From assembly GCA_951799445.1 (NCBI GenBank), contig OX637295.1:8680001-8744000 (forward strand): DNA of 64,000 bases, given 5' to 3'. How positions within the stretch are numbered: the stretch's first letter is position 1; every line of letters begins with the position of its first letter. Below, piece after piece: positions 1 through 10,741 of the stretch. This stretch comes from Pseudisothecium myosuroides (taxonomy: Eukaryota > Streptophyta > Bryopsida > Hypnales > Lembophyllaceae). Below the pieces are notes generated by a model. The model ran no database searches, was not told the DNA's origin, and worked only from the letters and a program-made list of their open reading frames with translations. The position numbers were made by a program, and so were the translations under genes.

Positions 1-321
1 TTGGCGATATTCCCCAAGCCAAAAATTGTGACATGTATCTTCACAAAGATTTAACTTCAGGCCGCAAACTAGGACTGGTATAGATTTTGGTTTCAGGCCG
101 CGAGCCCTGAACCGCTCGAAAATAATAATGGAATATCAACATTTTAGCGAAATTGACGTTAATCCGCGGAATTCAAGCGCAAACATTCAGTACCACCAAG
201 CACAATTCTAGACAGATCGCAGCTTGCTTCTTCTACCACAACGTTAAAAGTGGGATCGGAAAGGTCGTGACATATCCATTATAACAGTATAACTTGAAGA
301 AAGCTAGATGATGAAACTCAC
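1..321 (-). other. Intron or 3' flank within the receptor-kinase gene
   Basis: This is the window edge. On the minus strand the DNA just past the 322-550 exon begins with a GTGAGT splice donor (plus-strand 316-321), so it is read as intron. The LRR, malectin and kinase exons expected in this family would lie left of the window. I see no other coding signal here. Confidence 0.4.
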
Positions 322-550
322 TGCAAGGATGCGACGGATACATGATAATGTTTCGGGATTTGAGTGAGGTTTTGGAGCACTGAAGCACAAATAATTCCGT
401 TCCATGCCCCTTCAAAGTAATTACCAGTCAAATATTTAAAGGCTCCGGTAAGATTATTACACGGATGTTGGTCGAGAGACCAGTTGAGAAGGGTGGACAA
501 CTGAGGGTTCTGCTTCGACCACATTTGGAAAACGGCGTTCAAAGCATCCG
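322..550 (-). CDS. LRR receptor-like kinase, second coding exon (partial gene)
   Basis: The exon encodes about 75 residues resembling the N-terminal ectodomain cap of LRR receptor kinases of the malectin-containing subfamily VIII (At1g56130-like). It opens with an ADALNAVFQMW stretch, has a WSLDQHPCNN segment where the family has a W..(S/D)..C motif, and a GAWNGIIC segment before the first LRR. The acceptor is a TGTGGCAG (551-558) and the donor is GTGAGT after base 322. Its entry phase matches the exon at 1074-1359: one G left over there plus CG here makes GCG. The protein would be a plasma-membrane receptor, but LRR, malectin and kinase parts are outside the window. The subfamily is recalled, not searched. 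The 523-bp intron between the exons (551-1073) holds nothing else I recognise. Confidence 0.5.
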
Positions 551-1073
551 CTGCCACAGTGATCCAGTGTCCAACAAAACACACTTCAGCTTCCCATGAA
601 ATAACCATAAAATGAAACTTCGACTAGCTACGGAAGCAAGCATTAATTAATCAGGTGGAGCGTTTCTACATGGGGCAGCTCTGTAAAACAAGCATGCATC
701 TAATTAAATAATGAGTGCATCATCCAATGGCCAGAGATTTAGCTTGTTCGTGGATCGGAACCGAGCAAATCTCAGTCGGATATGCATGGTACTGTTTCTA
801 CAATCACAGAAACGTACTGAGGACAACTTTGGGCTCAGCGGGGGACTCAGAAGCAAGAAACGTCAAGCTCGTTAGATTGGCTGTATTCCAATACTTTGGC
901 ACTTCTTAGAGCAACTTTCAGGACGCGCGTACGTACGGTCTGAAACATAAACCGTATCTGTCTTAGATTTTAAAACTATGCATATGTGTCACAATTTTTG
1001 ACGCCAGATCAGATTGCGCCAACCTTAACGAATTTGATGTTAACATGCACGTGCAACACATGAAGAGTCCTAC

Positions 1074-1359
1074 CTTCGTATTGATTAAACGTCACAATGG
1101 GTTGCGTTTGCTGCGTCGACGGAGTGGGTGCAGGTGCGACGGCGTCGTTAGTGATGCTGCAGTGAGCGTCTTCGATTACGAACGTGGTCGTCGTAACGAA
1201 GAGAAGAGCGACCATGAGGACACCACGACAGACCAACACCTGCACCCCATCCCCCCGCAATCCCGCTCCTTGGCCACTTCGAGTCGACGCCATCACCATG
1301 CCCGTCTTCCAGCGACTTTCCATCTCCACCTGTGATCGAGAACTTATGAATCCGGCCAC
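1074..1359 (-). CDS. LRR receptor-like kinase, first exon with signal peptide
   Basis: The open frame starts at ATG 1359; internal ATGs near the membrane segment could serve instead. It encodes a basic N-region, a hydrophobic core (VLMVALLFVTTTTFV) and a polar start of the mature ectodomain (APAPTPSTQQTQPIVTFNQYE). The hydrophobic core fits a secretory signal peptide. The exon ends at a GTAGGA donor (first intron base 1073) with one base left over, which joins in frame to the exon at 322-550. The long N-terminal lead before the hydrophobic core is unusual, so a downstream Met may be the true start. A plus-strand frame in the same DNA lacks such features and was dismissed. Confidence 0.45.
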
Positions 1360-2150
1360 GAGAGGCCCGACCGCCCGGCGGGAGGTTGATATCGATCTAG
1401 TACTAATGACTTAGTGAAGTTAATACGTACTCAATAATCAAGCCAAGAAATGGAAACTGCACTAGCTCATCGATCCTGAACCTCCACTGGACGGTCTCTC
1501 GATCCTCCTTACGTACGTTCAAATGCATATACTAGCGACGAAGATCGATGAAACTCCCCGGGCAGAGAGGAACTGAGTACTGAGGCTTAGTTGGCTGCTC
1601 TGGAACTGATCACGTACCACACAGGCTTTCACAAGCAAACAGCGAACTAACTAAATAGGTGATCGATGAGTGCTGGACGGACTATACAGACAGGCAGTAC
1701 ACTGAGAACTTCATAGGTACGGTAAGCAATCCGGCGCGTTGGTGGACTTTAACTCCACGCGGGCTATCTTGAAAGTACGTAATCTCGGTAACTCACAAAA
1801 TTTTAGATTCTTCGTGCGTAGGAAACTACAGTAGGAATTCTGTTGAACATCATAACGTTTACCAATGAATAGGAACCCCTATATGGCTTCTCACCCAACC
1901 CCAATTCTTAAATTAACTGATAAGTTCCTCCCAGGACATGGAACACCAGGTTTAATTATTATATTTTGTTATTCTTCCTCAAGGTGAGCAGACAAGAAGC
2001 TAACTAACTTAATTAGCCCTGATACCTTCTGCCATTCAAGTTGCAAGACTACAGCACATTCTGCGTTTCAGTATCAGCGCCCATCAGTAAAAGTACCAGT
2101 CACAAGGATAAGGACCTGCCGTTGATCGAATGCTGACAAAAACTATCATA
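1360..2150. other. Upstream flank of the receptor kinase gene, nothing assigned
   Basis: This 0.8-kb stretch lies upstream of the minus-strand receptor kinase start and probably holds its promoter. I could not pick a convincing TATA box and found no coding frame or mobile-element end. Confidence 0.3.
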
Positions 2151-2581
2151 CACAATGTGATTGATGACAACTGCGTTACAGACACTTCTTCTTGTTTTTC
2201 TGGGGGGGTTTTTTACACAAAGGAAACGGAATTTCATTGCAAGAGGTTAAAATACAAACCTGCACACCAGCCACAAGTGGCCTGGCAGGGACAGACAAAA
2301 CGACGACCAGACGACCAGGACACGACGTAGAGAGGGCTTCTTCTTCTTTGAAACAAATAAAATGAGTTACAGACACAATGTGATTGATGACATCTCGGTT
2401 ACAGACACTTCAGATATTATGAAAAGCAAGCCTGCATCCGTTTCATTTGTGTATAAAAAAATAAAAAATAAAAAACCTGCAATTCGTACCCCACTGTCAT
2501 ACACATGTGATTGATAACAACTGGGTTACAGACACTTCAGATGTGATGAAAAACAAGCCTGCTTGAAATTTCGTTCCATTT
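2151..2581 (+). repeat. Three direct copies of a 38-80-bp motif
   Basis: Copies begin at 2151, 2374 and 2502. Each has CACA(A)TGTGATTGATGACA, then GTTACAGACACTTC. The second and third continue into GAT.T.ATGAAAA.CAAGCCTGC and a T/C-rich tail near CGTTTCATTTG. Spacing is irregular (223 and 128 bp), so this is a clustered interspersed repeat rather than a clean tandem array. No function is suggested. Confidence 0.7.
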
Positions 2582-2832
2582 GGTTTAACAAAACAAAGAA
2601 ACTGCCATTTGCACCCAATGAGTTAGGGCCTCCTTACATGTATCGGTGGGTGGGAGGAGTCAACAGGGTCGAAATATAGAAAGCACTTTTATGCTCCTTC
2701 TAAGGTGTGGAATACACCGGGATCGGTAGAACTCTCTCTCCTACTTCCACGCTTGCCGATCATCGGTGTCACTGTTCTTGTCTTTTAGTTGCTTTCTTTG
2801 CCCACCGGGCTCACATGTAAGTTGGCCCTTTA

Positions 2833-3241
2833 GAGCATCGCCACAGCTGCTCCAAATGTGGCGCTAACCCGGGGAGTGGACGTGCCTGGCCAATTTAATT
2901 GCCCTACGGCATGCACGGCAAGGGTCCAAAAATGGTTGGGCATGGCCAAATTTGATGAACACCTGGCCAAATTGTGTGTCTTGCCCGCGGCTCGGTATGG
3001 ACTACTTTTGTCCTTGTTTACAATTATCGAGGTACTTTTTAAATGTTATAAGGCTCTTTTGTCTCGACATTGATGAGGTGATGCAAGGTGACGCTATGGG
3101 GCTTGTGCAAACCCGGTTCCCCGTGTTTGTAGCTTGTGTTGCGGTGGAACGGAGGTGGGACACACGAGCCGAGCTTGTTGATTGGATTTGCCAAGTGTGG
3201 CCTTGGCGTCCCTATCCGCCGTCTCAAGCGTGGGGATACTC
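2833..3241. mobile_element. Harbinger-type MITE 1 (409 bp)
   Basis: The left end reads GAGCATCGCCACAGC and the right end ...GCGTGGGGATACTC, imperfect inverted ends. TTA flanks both sides (2830-2832 and 3242-3244), the 3-bp duplication typical of PIF/Harbinger elements. There is no transposase frame inside. It shares ends and target type with the MITEs at 5040 and 5479. Confidence 0.72.
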
Positions 3242-3599
3242 TTACTAGGGGGCTTGATTGCTTAGGAACATAAACTTATTTTCTAGGGCTTCATAACTTT
3301 CACATTATTTATCCAAATGGAATGAATCAAATCTTTCCACATAAATAGAAATATAATCTATAAGAAGTATATATATATTTTAAATATTTGAAGTTTCTAT
3401 TTTTATTTTAGGGCCCTCGTCTATTTGGGGCTTATAGTGGCATAGCTTTTGTTCCCAAGCACCAATTGAAATAAAAATTATTTTCCTAAAAAGCTAAATA
3501 GCTAATCAATTTTCTTATTTTGAAAAAAAAAAGTTCAAGAAATCTTTCCAAAATTTGAGATTATAGGTTTGTACAGTGGCCGGTACCATTCAAAATGGC
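3242..3599. other. AT-rich spacer, nothing assigned
   Basis: The stretch is AT-rich with poly-A/T runs. I found no coding frame, inverted repeat or repeat unit in it. Confidence 0.3.
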
Positions 3600-4150
3600 G
3601 TTTTTGAAATCGCAGGGAAGGAAATTTCACATCTGCCAACTTTGACAACCTCCTGAGGACTCAAAAACTGATCTTTGACCATGAAATTTTTACCACAATA
3701 TCATCTTTAAGTTAATTATATGTGTCATTAATTTCAAGGCCAAAAGAGTTTACACAAAAAAAAAATTTGAAATCTACCAACATGTGTAGGCGTGAGAAAA
3801 ATTTCACTACTGCCAACTTTGACACCCTCCCAAGGACTGAAAAAAAATTCTTTTCCTATATAAATTTTTCCATAGTACCATCTATAAGTTTATCACATGT
3901 GTAAAAAATTTCAAGTCCAAAAGACCCCCACAAAAATAGATATTCAAAATCTACCAACATGTGTAGTTGTGAGAAACAATTTCACTACCACCAACTTTGA
4001 CACTATCCCAAGGGTTGAAAAATTGTTTATTTAACATAAATTTTTTATGATGAAATCATCTCTATGTTAAAAACATGTCTGCCAAATTTCAAATTCAAAA
4101 GATTCACTCAAAAAAAGATATATTAATTCTTCCAACATGTGTAGTTGTGA
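3600..4150 (+). repeat. Tandem repeat of about 178 bp, roughly three copies
   Basis: The phrase ACATGTGTAG(G/T)(C/T)GTGAG recurs near 3780, 3956 and 4134, and AATTTCAC.(A/T)(C/T)(C/T).CCAACTTTGACA recurs near 3627, 3805 and 3981. The period is about 176-179 bp. Copies have diverged by substitutions and small indels. This looks like a short satellite remnant or the inside of a decayed element. Confidence 0.75.
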
Positions 4151-5036
4151 AGTTTTTTGCAATCCTCTTGAAGTCACTGATCACTCCATTAGTGTCGCCT
4201 AAGCCATTGATTGTGTCCATTAATTCAATTTAATGTAAGGTAGACCAACCCAATTTTGTCCCCTACTTTTGGATCCAATTCCATCATAAAATTATCCAAA
4301 TCCATTTGGAAAAATATCCAAACCCATTTACAAAATCAGTGCATTAATGCCATAATGGGGTAACATGTCCATCCTTCATTGGTGAGTACTAAAGTGCCAT
4401 TAGGCACATGGAAAGGCGGTTTTAGGTTGGGACGTTTATGACTACACTCTATGGGCGGTTTTGTAATTTCAGGGCAAACAGTTGCAAAAATTCACAGAAA
4501 TTACAATTTTGATTGGAAAATTATAATTCTATTTGGTTTTGATCCGTAAAACAAGCATACACCTCTAAAAAAATATATGCCCCTCTTGGAATTGTCCCCA
4601 AAATATTCAGATTCCAAATCAGGGTGGTAATTACAGGCTTGTCTATCTCAGCCCGAATCTCATTTATTGGTAAAAGTTTGTCATGGGTTGATGCAAGACT
4701 TTGTTCTTTAGATGTTTGGAATGGATCTTTTGTCCAGGATGGGTTGTTCTACCTTACACAAAACAGTGAAATTAAGTTGCCCTATTGATACTAATTTCTT
4801 GACATTTAACACCATATAAATATTTATTACTATTGTATAAGAATGCACTACTTTTTGAATTAGGTATTGTTGTAATTGGGACTTGTGAACCTCCGTGTGT
4901 ACAAATAGAAATATCTATAAGAATTTTTACAATGAATTTCCGTTTCATTTGTATGAAATAAAATCTGTATCTATAGAAGTATTTGTTGATTTGTTGACTT
5001 TGATGGCTTGTAAGTAACTTTTTTGCCAAGTTGGGA
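4151..5036. other. Intergenic DNA, nothing assigned
   Basis: I find no convincing gene. Minus-strand frames near 4772-5053 are short, low in complexity and lack any domain. The stretch is bounded by the satellite remnant on the left and a MITE on the right. Confidence 0.3.
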
Positions 5037-5039
5037 TAA

Positions 5040-5435
5040 GAGCATCCCCACAACTAGACTCCGTAAAACACTCATTTTGATTTGCATTTGCTTGAGCCCG
5101 GCCCATGTGTCCGGTGTGTGCCACACGGCTACACGGCTACATGGCTTGGCACAAGTCCCATAGTTCTAAATTTGCATCACCATAGCGCCACCTTGCATCT
5201 CTTAATCAATGCGGGGAAGACAAAAGCTTCCAACATTCCAAAAGTACCTCGAAAATTGCAAAAGGAGCCCAAATTGAGCCACGGGCAAGCTTCACCATTT
5301 GGCCGAGTCTTCATCAAATTAGACTGTGTCCGGCCATTTTTGAGCCACTTTTTGAGGCGCCGTGGGGCAATTAAAATGGCCGGCCCAGCCACCTCCCGGG
5401 TTTGCGTCAAATTCTGAGCTGCTGTGGGGATGCTC
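5040..5435. mobile_element. Harbinger-type MITE 2 (396 bp)
   Basis: The left end GAGCATCCCCACA and right end TGTGGGGATGCTC are perfect 13-bp inverted repeats. TAA flanks both sides (5037-5039 and 5436-5438), as expected for PIF/Harbinger. There is no internal transposase; short frames inside run across the element and are not believed to be genes. Its near-perfect ends suggest it is younger than MITE 1. Confidence 0.85.
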
Positions 5436-5478
5436 TAAGGCAACCTAGCTTAATTTCATTGTGTTTGTGTAAGACTTA

Positions 5479-5879
5479 GAGCATCGCCACCCATTCACTC
5501 CCAAACTCCCGGGCTGGGGTTTGGGCGGGGCCGGGAACAAAAAGGGAGCCACCCATTCACGGGGAAAGGAAAAAAGAAGACCGGTCACTCCAAAATGAGC
5601 TCTCCAAACACTAGCTCCCCGTCCCCGCCACACTTTGACTTGGACCTTGAACTTGTCGGCTTTCTTGGCTAGTGGGCCATTTCTTAACTTTTTTTAATCA
5701 ACTAGTATTTTGATTGGCTCTTGGTTATGACAAGCCATTAATGCATGGCTTTATTTTGTTTTGGCATCCCACTTCCCTGAGCCGTGTTTACGGTGGCACA
5801 TGGAAGCGGCCCGGAAGAAGCAGGGACCTTGCCACCCCATTCCCCGAGCCCTGTTTACGGGGAATGGGTGGCGATGTTC
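5479..5879. mobile_element. Harbinger-type MITE 3 (401 bp)
   Basis: The left end GAGCATCGCCACCCATTC pairs with the right end GAATGGGTGGCGATGTTC, with one mismatch. TTA is duplicated at 5476-5478 and 5880-5882. It lies against the left side of the Harbinger region. The inner sequence repeats GC-rich CCCCGAGCCNTGTTTACGG phrases at the right, which extend the inverted end. Confidence 0.85.
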
Positions 5880-6179
5880 TTAGGTCCCCAATTCAGTTGC
5901 AGTACGATTTGCGAGGACACAAAGTGCGGCGTCAGAGTCACGACCTCCTGCCCGTCGACAACTGCAGACAGTCAGCAGACGCACATGGGCTTCCCCCGCC
6001 ACGCCTGGCGCACTCCGCCCAGCCACGTGGCGGGGCTCCAGTGGCGGGCAGGGGAGCCGGCTGGTGGCGAGGCGGAGCGCACGCAGCAAGCTCCCGCTAG
6101 CCGCGCCTGCCGCCAGCCAACGCCAGGTAAAAACCCAAACCCTGTTTGTTTTTTGTTTTTTTGTTTTTTTTTTTTAAAA

Positions 6180-6270
6180 TTTATTTTTAGGGTTTAGGCA
6201 TATAAATAAGTGTAGTTTAGGGTTTTTCAAGGTTTACGGTTAGGGTTGGGGGTTTAGGGTGGTTTATTCT
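6180..6270 (+). promoter_or_regulatory. Telo-box-like leader upstream of the transposase
   Basis: Several spaced TTTAGGG-type units (TTTAGGGTTTAGG, TAGTTTAGGGTTTTT, GGTTTAGGGTGG) precede the transposase ATG by 150-230 bp. In plants such units occur in promoters and leaders of actively expressed genes. They are spaced and degenerate, so this is not telomeric DNA. A regulatory role is inference. Confidence 0.35.
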
Positions 6271-6413
6271 GAGGTTGGGTTTGAAGGTTAAATAGTTTTG
6301 GCTTTTCTTGGAGTTTGATTTATATTCGTACTTCAAGTTTTCTTTGGAGCTCTAATTTGATTTTTTTTTTTGAGTTTGCGGGAGGGTTCCAAATTGTAGA
6401 AAGCTGTATAAAG

Positions 6414-7827
6414 ATGGCCAACCATACGCTTATGATTTACTTTGCATTCATCATTGTACTTTTGACGTTCTTCAGTCGTAGACGAAGACGTCGTGTACTG
6501 CCCATCGTTCCAGTTGAAATTGAGGGAGGTTTAAGAATCAGACGTTTGCTCCCGATTATTGTAGCTATGGTTTGGAGGCAGCGGTTTCCACGCCGCATGT
6601 GGTGGGTTGAACCACGCCAGTATATCCATCACGATGTCGTGGAAGATGATGTCTGGCATACAACGCCAGACATGTTGAACCTGAGGTATTGGCAAACTTA
6701 TCGTATGGACTTTCTGTCATTTGAAGCTTTGGTTGACTTATTAACACCCTGCTTGCGTCCCACTGCTCTTACATTTGTAAGAGCCCCCATTCCAATTAGG
6801 AAACAAGTGAAACTTGTTTTGTATCGATTAGCACATGGTGTAAGTTGTGCTAGGATGCACAATTTATATGGCTGTGGTGAGTCTACTATTCGAAAGTACA
6901 CTATGATAGTTTGTCGGGCATTAGGAAATGCAGATGATGGTTTATTCTTCCAATTTATTCACACACCTGAAGGCGATTGACTGCAAAATATTATAGAAAC
7001 TTTTCGGGACATCACTAGCTTACCCAACATAGCTGGGGCAATTGATGGCTCTCATATTCCTCTTACAACCCGACCAAGCAAACGCTACACTCCCATGCCT
7101 CAAGATTTTTATAATCGAAAAAAATTTCATAGCATTGTTTTACAAGGAGTGTGTGATGCAAATATGAAGTTTTGGAATGTATGTGCTGGCCAACCTGGAG
7201 GTGTGCATGATGCTGCGCAATTTGCTGTATCTTCTGTAGCTGCACAATTGAGTACAAGACAAATTCTAGCAAGGCCTGTTGTCCATTTGAGCGGAATGGA
7301 TATTAGGCCCTATTTGATTGGTGACACTGCTTATCCAAGCTGACCGTATCTGCTCAGAAATTACAAATTGGATAATCCAGCAATGGTGGATCAGAATAGG
7401 TATGTTTTATTCCTTCTTTTTGGTTTAATAATAATTTTATCGTTTAAAAAAAGGCTTACTATTTGGGGTTCCTAATACTCATTACATTTTTTTTGGCAGG
7501 TTTGACTCCTCTGTCAATAGCGGCAGAGTAGTGATCGAACAAGCATTTGGAGGTTTGAAGAATCGTTGGCGCATTCTGAAAGTATTCAATATGTCAGTCG
7601 ACAAGGCTGCTTTTGTTACTTTAGCTTGTTGTGTTTTACACAATTATTGTGAGATAAATAAGCAGCGTGTGCCTGTGCCTGCAGATGTTAGACTTCAACG
7701 TGACCCTTATGTTGGTTTTCACGTTGGAAGGATGCACCTTCCTGGTGAAGGTCTAGCAGCAAAACTGGAAGGAGAGGCCATGAGAGACATATTATTTGCA
7801 TCATGGCTGGAACGTAATCCACCATAA
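6414..7827 (+). pseudogene. PIF/Harbinger DDE transposase with two in-frame stops
   Basis: From ATG 6414, with a 100-bp intron at 7400-7499 (AATAG/GTATG ... GGCAG/GTTTG), the frame gives 437 residues and ends at TAA 7825-7827. The N-terminus is a hydrophobic stretch followed by an RRRRRR run. The three catalytic signatures are visible: AIDGSHI (first D), IGDTAYP (second D) and IEQAFGGLKNRWRIL (E plus the helix after it). Two TGA codons break it, at 6978-6980 and 7341-7343; the second sits where the family has W in YPSW. Both are one transition from a sense codon. The enzyme would cut and paste DNA at TTA/TAA sites. As it stands the gene should not give a full protein, but damage is slight. 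The Myb/SANT partner is on the other strand at 8366. Confidence 0.88.
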
Positions 7828-8365
7828 TATGTACCCATGTTTAGAATAGTTTTCATTTTACTCTGAGTCTCACATTTGTATTAGTAGTGTATGACACTAC
7901 TTACTGTTATAAATGTTTAATTTGTCACATTATTGTGTATGTGCCATACGGAACAAGTGGAATTTGAATGCTCAATAGTAAAGTCTTGCATATGATTGAA
8001 TCTGATAGTTATATAATTCAATATCACCTCAAGCACAATTATCATATTTTTCAAACATAAATATTCACTTCTGATGATTAGATACAATTGTGGTCCACAA
8101 CTTATAAGATATACAATTTCGAGGATGCAAATGAAAACATAAACTCATAGCATACAATGCATTCAATACATAAATAAAGTTATAGCACATGAATACTTGA
8201 ATAATGAAATGCAAATAGTCCTCAAACCTAGCATAGCAATGATATGCTATTGCTTTCATGAAAAGTAGATACATACAATGTACCTAAATGGACATAAGAT
8301 GTAAGCTATTCCTTGTTCTTCTTCAGAGCATCTGCAAAAGTAGTTGCCACACTTGTGGTAGTGGC
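7828..8365. other. Convergent spacer between the two Harbinger genes
   Basis: This 0.54-kb AT-rich gap separates the stop codons of the convergent genes and should hold both 3' UTRs. A minus-strand frame at 8065-8274 has no domain and is not accepted. Confidence 0.4.
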
Positions 8366-9247
8366 CTACTGCAGTTTGAATAATTCCAACTCCAATTTCC
8401 TATTCTCCTCACGATCAATTTGACGTTCCTCACGGTTCTCTCTGTGCATAGTCAGAGAAGCTTCAATTCTGAGTCTCTCCATCTCCGTAGTGGAGTCAGT
8501 TAATTTATCTAAGGTCTCCATCAGACTCCTATCAATGCGGGCCCTCTTGGCTTCAGGCCTTGAAGAAGTAGCTTTGCCACGGACACCTCCTAAATTAGCT
8601 GCACGTGTACGAGGACTGCTTCCAGTGCTGCCATAGGCAGTGCCGGTAGATGAAGCTGGAACGGCACGTGGCGGTGACGTCAAATGAGATGGCTGACCAA
8701 TGTCCTCTTGCTCTTTAGAGAGGTCAACGGGAGCATTTGAGGTACCGGTACCCGGTATTGGCACACCTTGATCCATCCCTCCTGGTACTCCAACCGCCTT
8801 GGCTGTGAAGCTTAGAATCTCGTCAATCGCATCGTACCAGATAAACTTCGCGCCCTCGTCTTTGGCACCGGTTCCCGTCTGATTCCTCAACTTCTTGATC
8901 CGGGAGTAGTTGCTCCTCAACTTCTCCCATTTATCCGATAATGATTTCACCTTTCGTGCACGCTCGCTAGGGAAGTTGGTGATGAGCTCCTCGTGAATAC
9001 GTGCCCATTGAGGCTGTCTCATAGTGACGCTGTTGTGAAGCTCCACATGCTCTTTGCACTTGGCCAGCAAGAATTTGATGGCTGCGTTGCTCCAGTGTCG
9101 CTCTTGCGGTGCCCCCTGTGTAGGTAAGGGTGGAGGGGCACCAGTCGGGATCGAAGAAGCAGGGATAGAAGTACCGGAGCTCGGTCCAGTTGTTGATGGC
9201 GTTGGACTATTTGGCACCACCATTTGCAGAGAAGTCTCGTCCGCCAT
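8366..9247 (-). CDS. Myb/SANT-like DNA-binding partner of the Harbinger transposase
   Basis: Intact 293-residue frame from ATG 9247 to a stop at 8366-8368. The N-terminal 60 residues are S/P/T-rich. Next comes a trihelix/Myb-like domain, roughly residues 50-145, with the tryptophans HWSNAAIKFLL, QPQWARIHEEL, LSDKWEKLRSNYSRIKK and FIWYDAIDEIL. A linker with a basic segment (RPEAKRARID) follows, then a C-terminal E/R-rich coiled coil. In this family the second protein binds subterminal DNA and brings the transposase to the nucleus; that role is from family knowledge. It has no stops while the transposase has two. An upstream TTG in frame (9253) is less likely as start. Confidence 0.82.
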   Translation of the reverse strand: MADETSLQMVVPNSPTPSTTGPSSGTSIPASSIPTGAPPPLPTQGAPQERHWSNAAIKFLLAKCKEHVELHNSVTMRQPQWARIHEELITNFPSERARKVKSLSDKWEKLRSNYSRIKKLRNQTGTGAKDEGAKFIWYDAIDEILSFTAKAVGVPGGMDQGVPIPGTGTSNAPVDLSKEQEDIGQPSHLTSPPRAVPASSTGTAYGSTGSSPRTRAANLGGVRGKATSSRPEAKRARIDRSLMETLDKLTDSTTEMERLRIEASLTMHRENREERQIDREENRKLELELFKLQ

Positions 9248-9480
9248 GCTCAAAAAATAAAAATAGTACCTGCAAAACAGTGTAAATAATAAATTAGGAA
9301 GACTTTACTAAATTGATCCCCTCTAAGTCGATCATCTCTAAGTCAATATAACGTTGTTAGGAAGTATTGATTACCGGTCCCAAATTAACAATATGAACCA
9401 TATACGAACATGATGACCCTCCCTAATGTAATAACCTCTAACTCAATGTGCTAGACTGGTCCCAATTCTATCACCTTCTT
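9248..9480. other. Upstream of the SANT-like gene
   Basis: Probable promoter and leader of the minus-strand SANT-like gene. It contains short repeated phrases such as CTCTAAGTC. No distinct element was recognised. Confidence 0.3.
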
Positions 9481-9595
9481 TCAAATCAACAGCTCACCAA
9501 CTTCTTTTAAATCAACAACTCACCAACTTCTTTCAAATCAACAGCTCACCAACTTCTTTTAAATCAACAACTCACCAACTTCTTTCAAATCCAAA
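9481..9595 (+). repeat. 26-bp tandem repeat, about four copies
   Basis: The unit is AAATCAACA(G/A)CTCACCAACTTCTTT(C/T), repeated head to tail. Copies alternate between two variants (CAGCTC with TTTT, CAACTC with TTTC), which suggests duplication of a 52-bp pair. It lies upstream of the SANT-like gene. Confidence 0.85.
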
Positions 9596-9819
9596 ACAAG
9601 TCTACCCAAGTTCTGTCAATTATAAAAATAATTAACGTACCTGCAAAGCTTTGCAATAAACAGAAAAACCTTCTCCCTAAACCACCAAACCCCAAAACAC
9701 AAGCTCTGTACCCCTCAAACCTGCAAGTCGTACTTCTAAAACCTGCGAGATGATCCTGGAACAGGAGTTAACTCAAGTAAAAAATCTGAACCTAATCTAC
9801 CCCTAGCCCCTCGTTTCTT

Positions 9820-9950
9820 ACCCGCGGGCTTCCCCCGCCACGCCTGGCGGAGGCCAAACCCGCCAGGGCTTCCCCCGCCGGCACGCCAGGCGGAACCTGG
9901 CGGGGGCTGGCGAAGCACTGGCGGGGTATACCCATGTGCGTGCGCCTAGT
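9820..9950. repeat. GC-rich palindromic cluster near the right end of the Harbinger element
   Basis: Several GCCTGGCGG / CCGCCAGGC words alternate on both strands within a very GC-rich block, in sharp contrast to the AT-rich flanks. A matching block lies at 5985-6110. The paired blocks look like subterminal structure of the Harbinger element and could be binding sites for the SANT-like protein (inference). Confidence 0.6.
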
Positions 9951-10159
9951 GGGTACAACTTCCCAATCCCAAGTCAGACTCACGACCCCAATTCCCGAAT
10001 TCTGACACCCCCACTGCCAGCCAGTACTGTTCAGTACTGTAAGTGGGTAGTTGTGATTTAAGGAGACTTTCATTCCCTCCCTCCTACATTCCTGCAAAGC
10101 GTGAGTGGCGAACCTATTGTAGAGGTGTCAGACTTTCTCAAACACGATTAACCCTTGAG

Positions 10160-10385
10160 CGTGAGGCGGACGTTTTGTGTCCGATGGATGACAGGAGTCA
10201 AATTGTATACTTAGGACAGAAGTGCAACTATTCATCCTTGAAATTTGTTGTGGAAAGGGAAGATCTTCTATAGTAGTTTGACTTGCAATGAGTACTTTTG
10301 CAATCTTGGAGGCTAATGATTCACACGGTAATAGAAAAGGATGATTCCAAGGGTCTCCCCTTCAGCGTTTAAGGGTCAATCGTCA
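10160..10385 (+). repeat. Dispersed repeat, copy A (split by the hairpin element)
   Basis: Phrases such as GATGGATGACAG, GCAACTATTCATCCT, AAATTT..TTG.AAAGG and AGGATGAT.CCA.G occur in the same order and spacing at 13590-13800. Identity looks moderate. The hairpin element at 10386 begins directly after this copy. Confidence 0.5.
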
Positions 10386-10741
10386 CATCACAAAGTTTAG
10401 ACCCTACGATTTGGCAATAATTATTGTGCGGTTATTGTTGTTTCATGGATTCGTACCATAATTGCACTAACTCAGTGTATTTTTACGCACTGAATTAGTG
10501 CGAAAACAAGAATATCAATAGCGTACGGTTTATGTACTTTAACTATATGATTGCTGTGCAGTTTTGACACAACAATTGTATAGTTAAAGTACATAAACCG
10601 TACGCTATTGATATTCATTGTTTTTGCACTGATTCAGTGTGTAAAAATACACTGAGTCAGTGCGATTATGGTACGAACCCATGAAACAACGATAACCGCA
10701 CGATAATTGTTGCCAAATCGTAGGGTCTAAACTTTGTGATG
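10386..10741. mobile_element. Foldback hairpin element (356 bp, about 165-bp arms)
   Basis: CATCACAAAGTTTAGACCC at the left end is matched by GGGTCTAAACTTTGTGATG at the right end. The match continues inward: the CGTACGGTTTATGTACTTTA stretch pairs with TAAAGTACATAAACCGTACG, leaving a loop of under 20 bases. Only a few mismatches interrupt the arms. A transcript would fold into one long stem, the form expected of a foldback MITE or of a small-RNA source. There is no ORF. I could not define a target duplication. Confidence 0.85.

Larger units (their letters stand above)
5883..10040. mobile_element. Autonomous-type PIF/Harbinger element, approximate limits
   Basis: The region holds the two genes that define autonomous Harbinger elements: a DDE transposase on plus and a Myb/SANT-like protein on minus, arranged convergently. 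Outside the genes are matching GC-rich segments. GGGCTTCCCCCGCCACGCC at 5987-6005 recurs at 9826-9844, and ACGCACATGGG at 5979-5989 is inverted at 9931-9941. I could not fix the terminal inverted repeats or a TTA/TAA duplication, so the limits are approximate. The neighbouring MITEs share Harbinger-type target sites, but their ends were not matched to this element. Confidence 0.6.

Noticed and set aside
6180..6270. Interstitial telomere array
   Set aside because: TTTAGGG words are spaced and mixed with other sequence; they look like telo-box elements of a leader, not a telomere tract.
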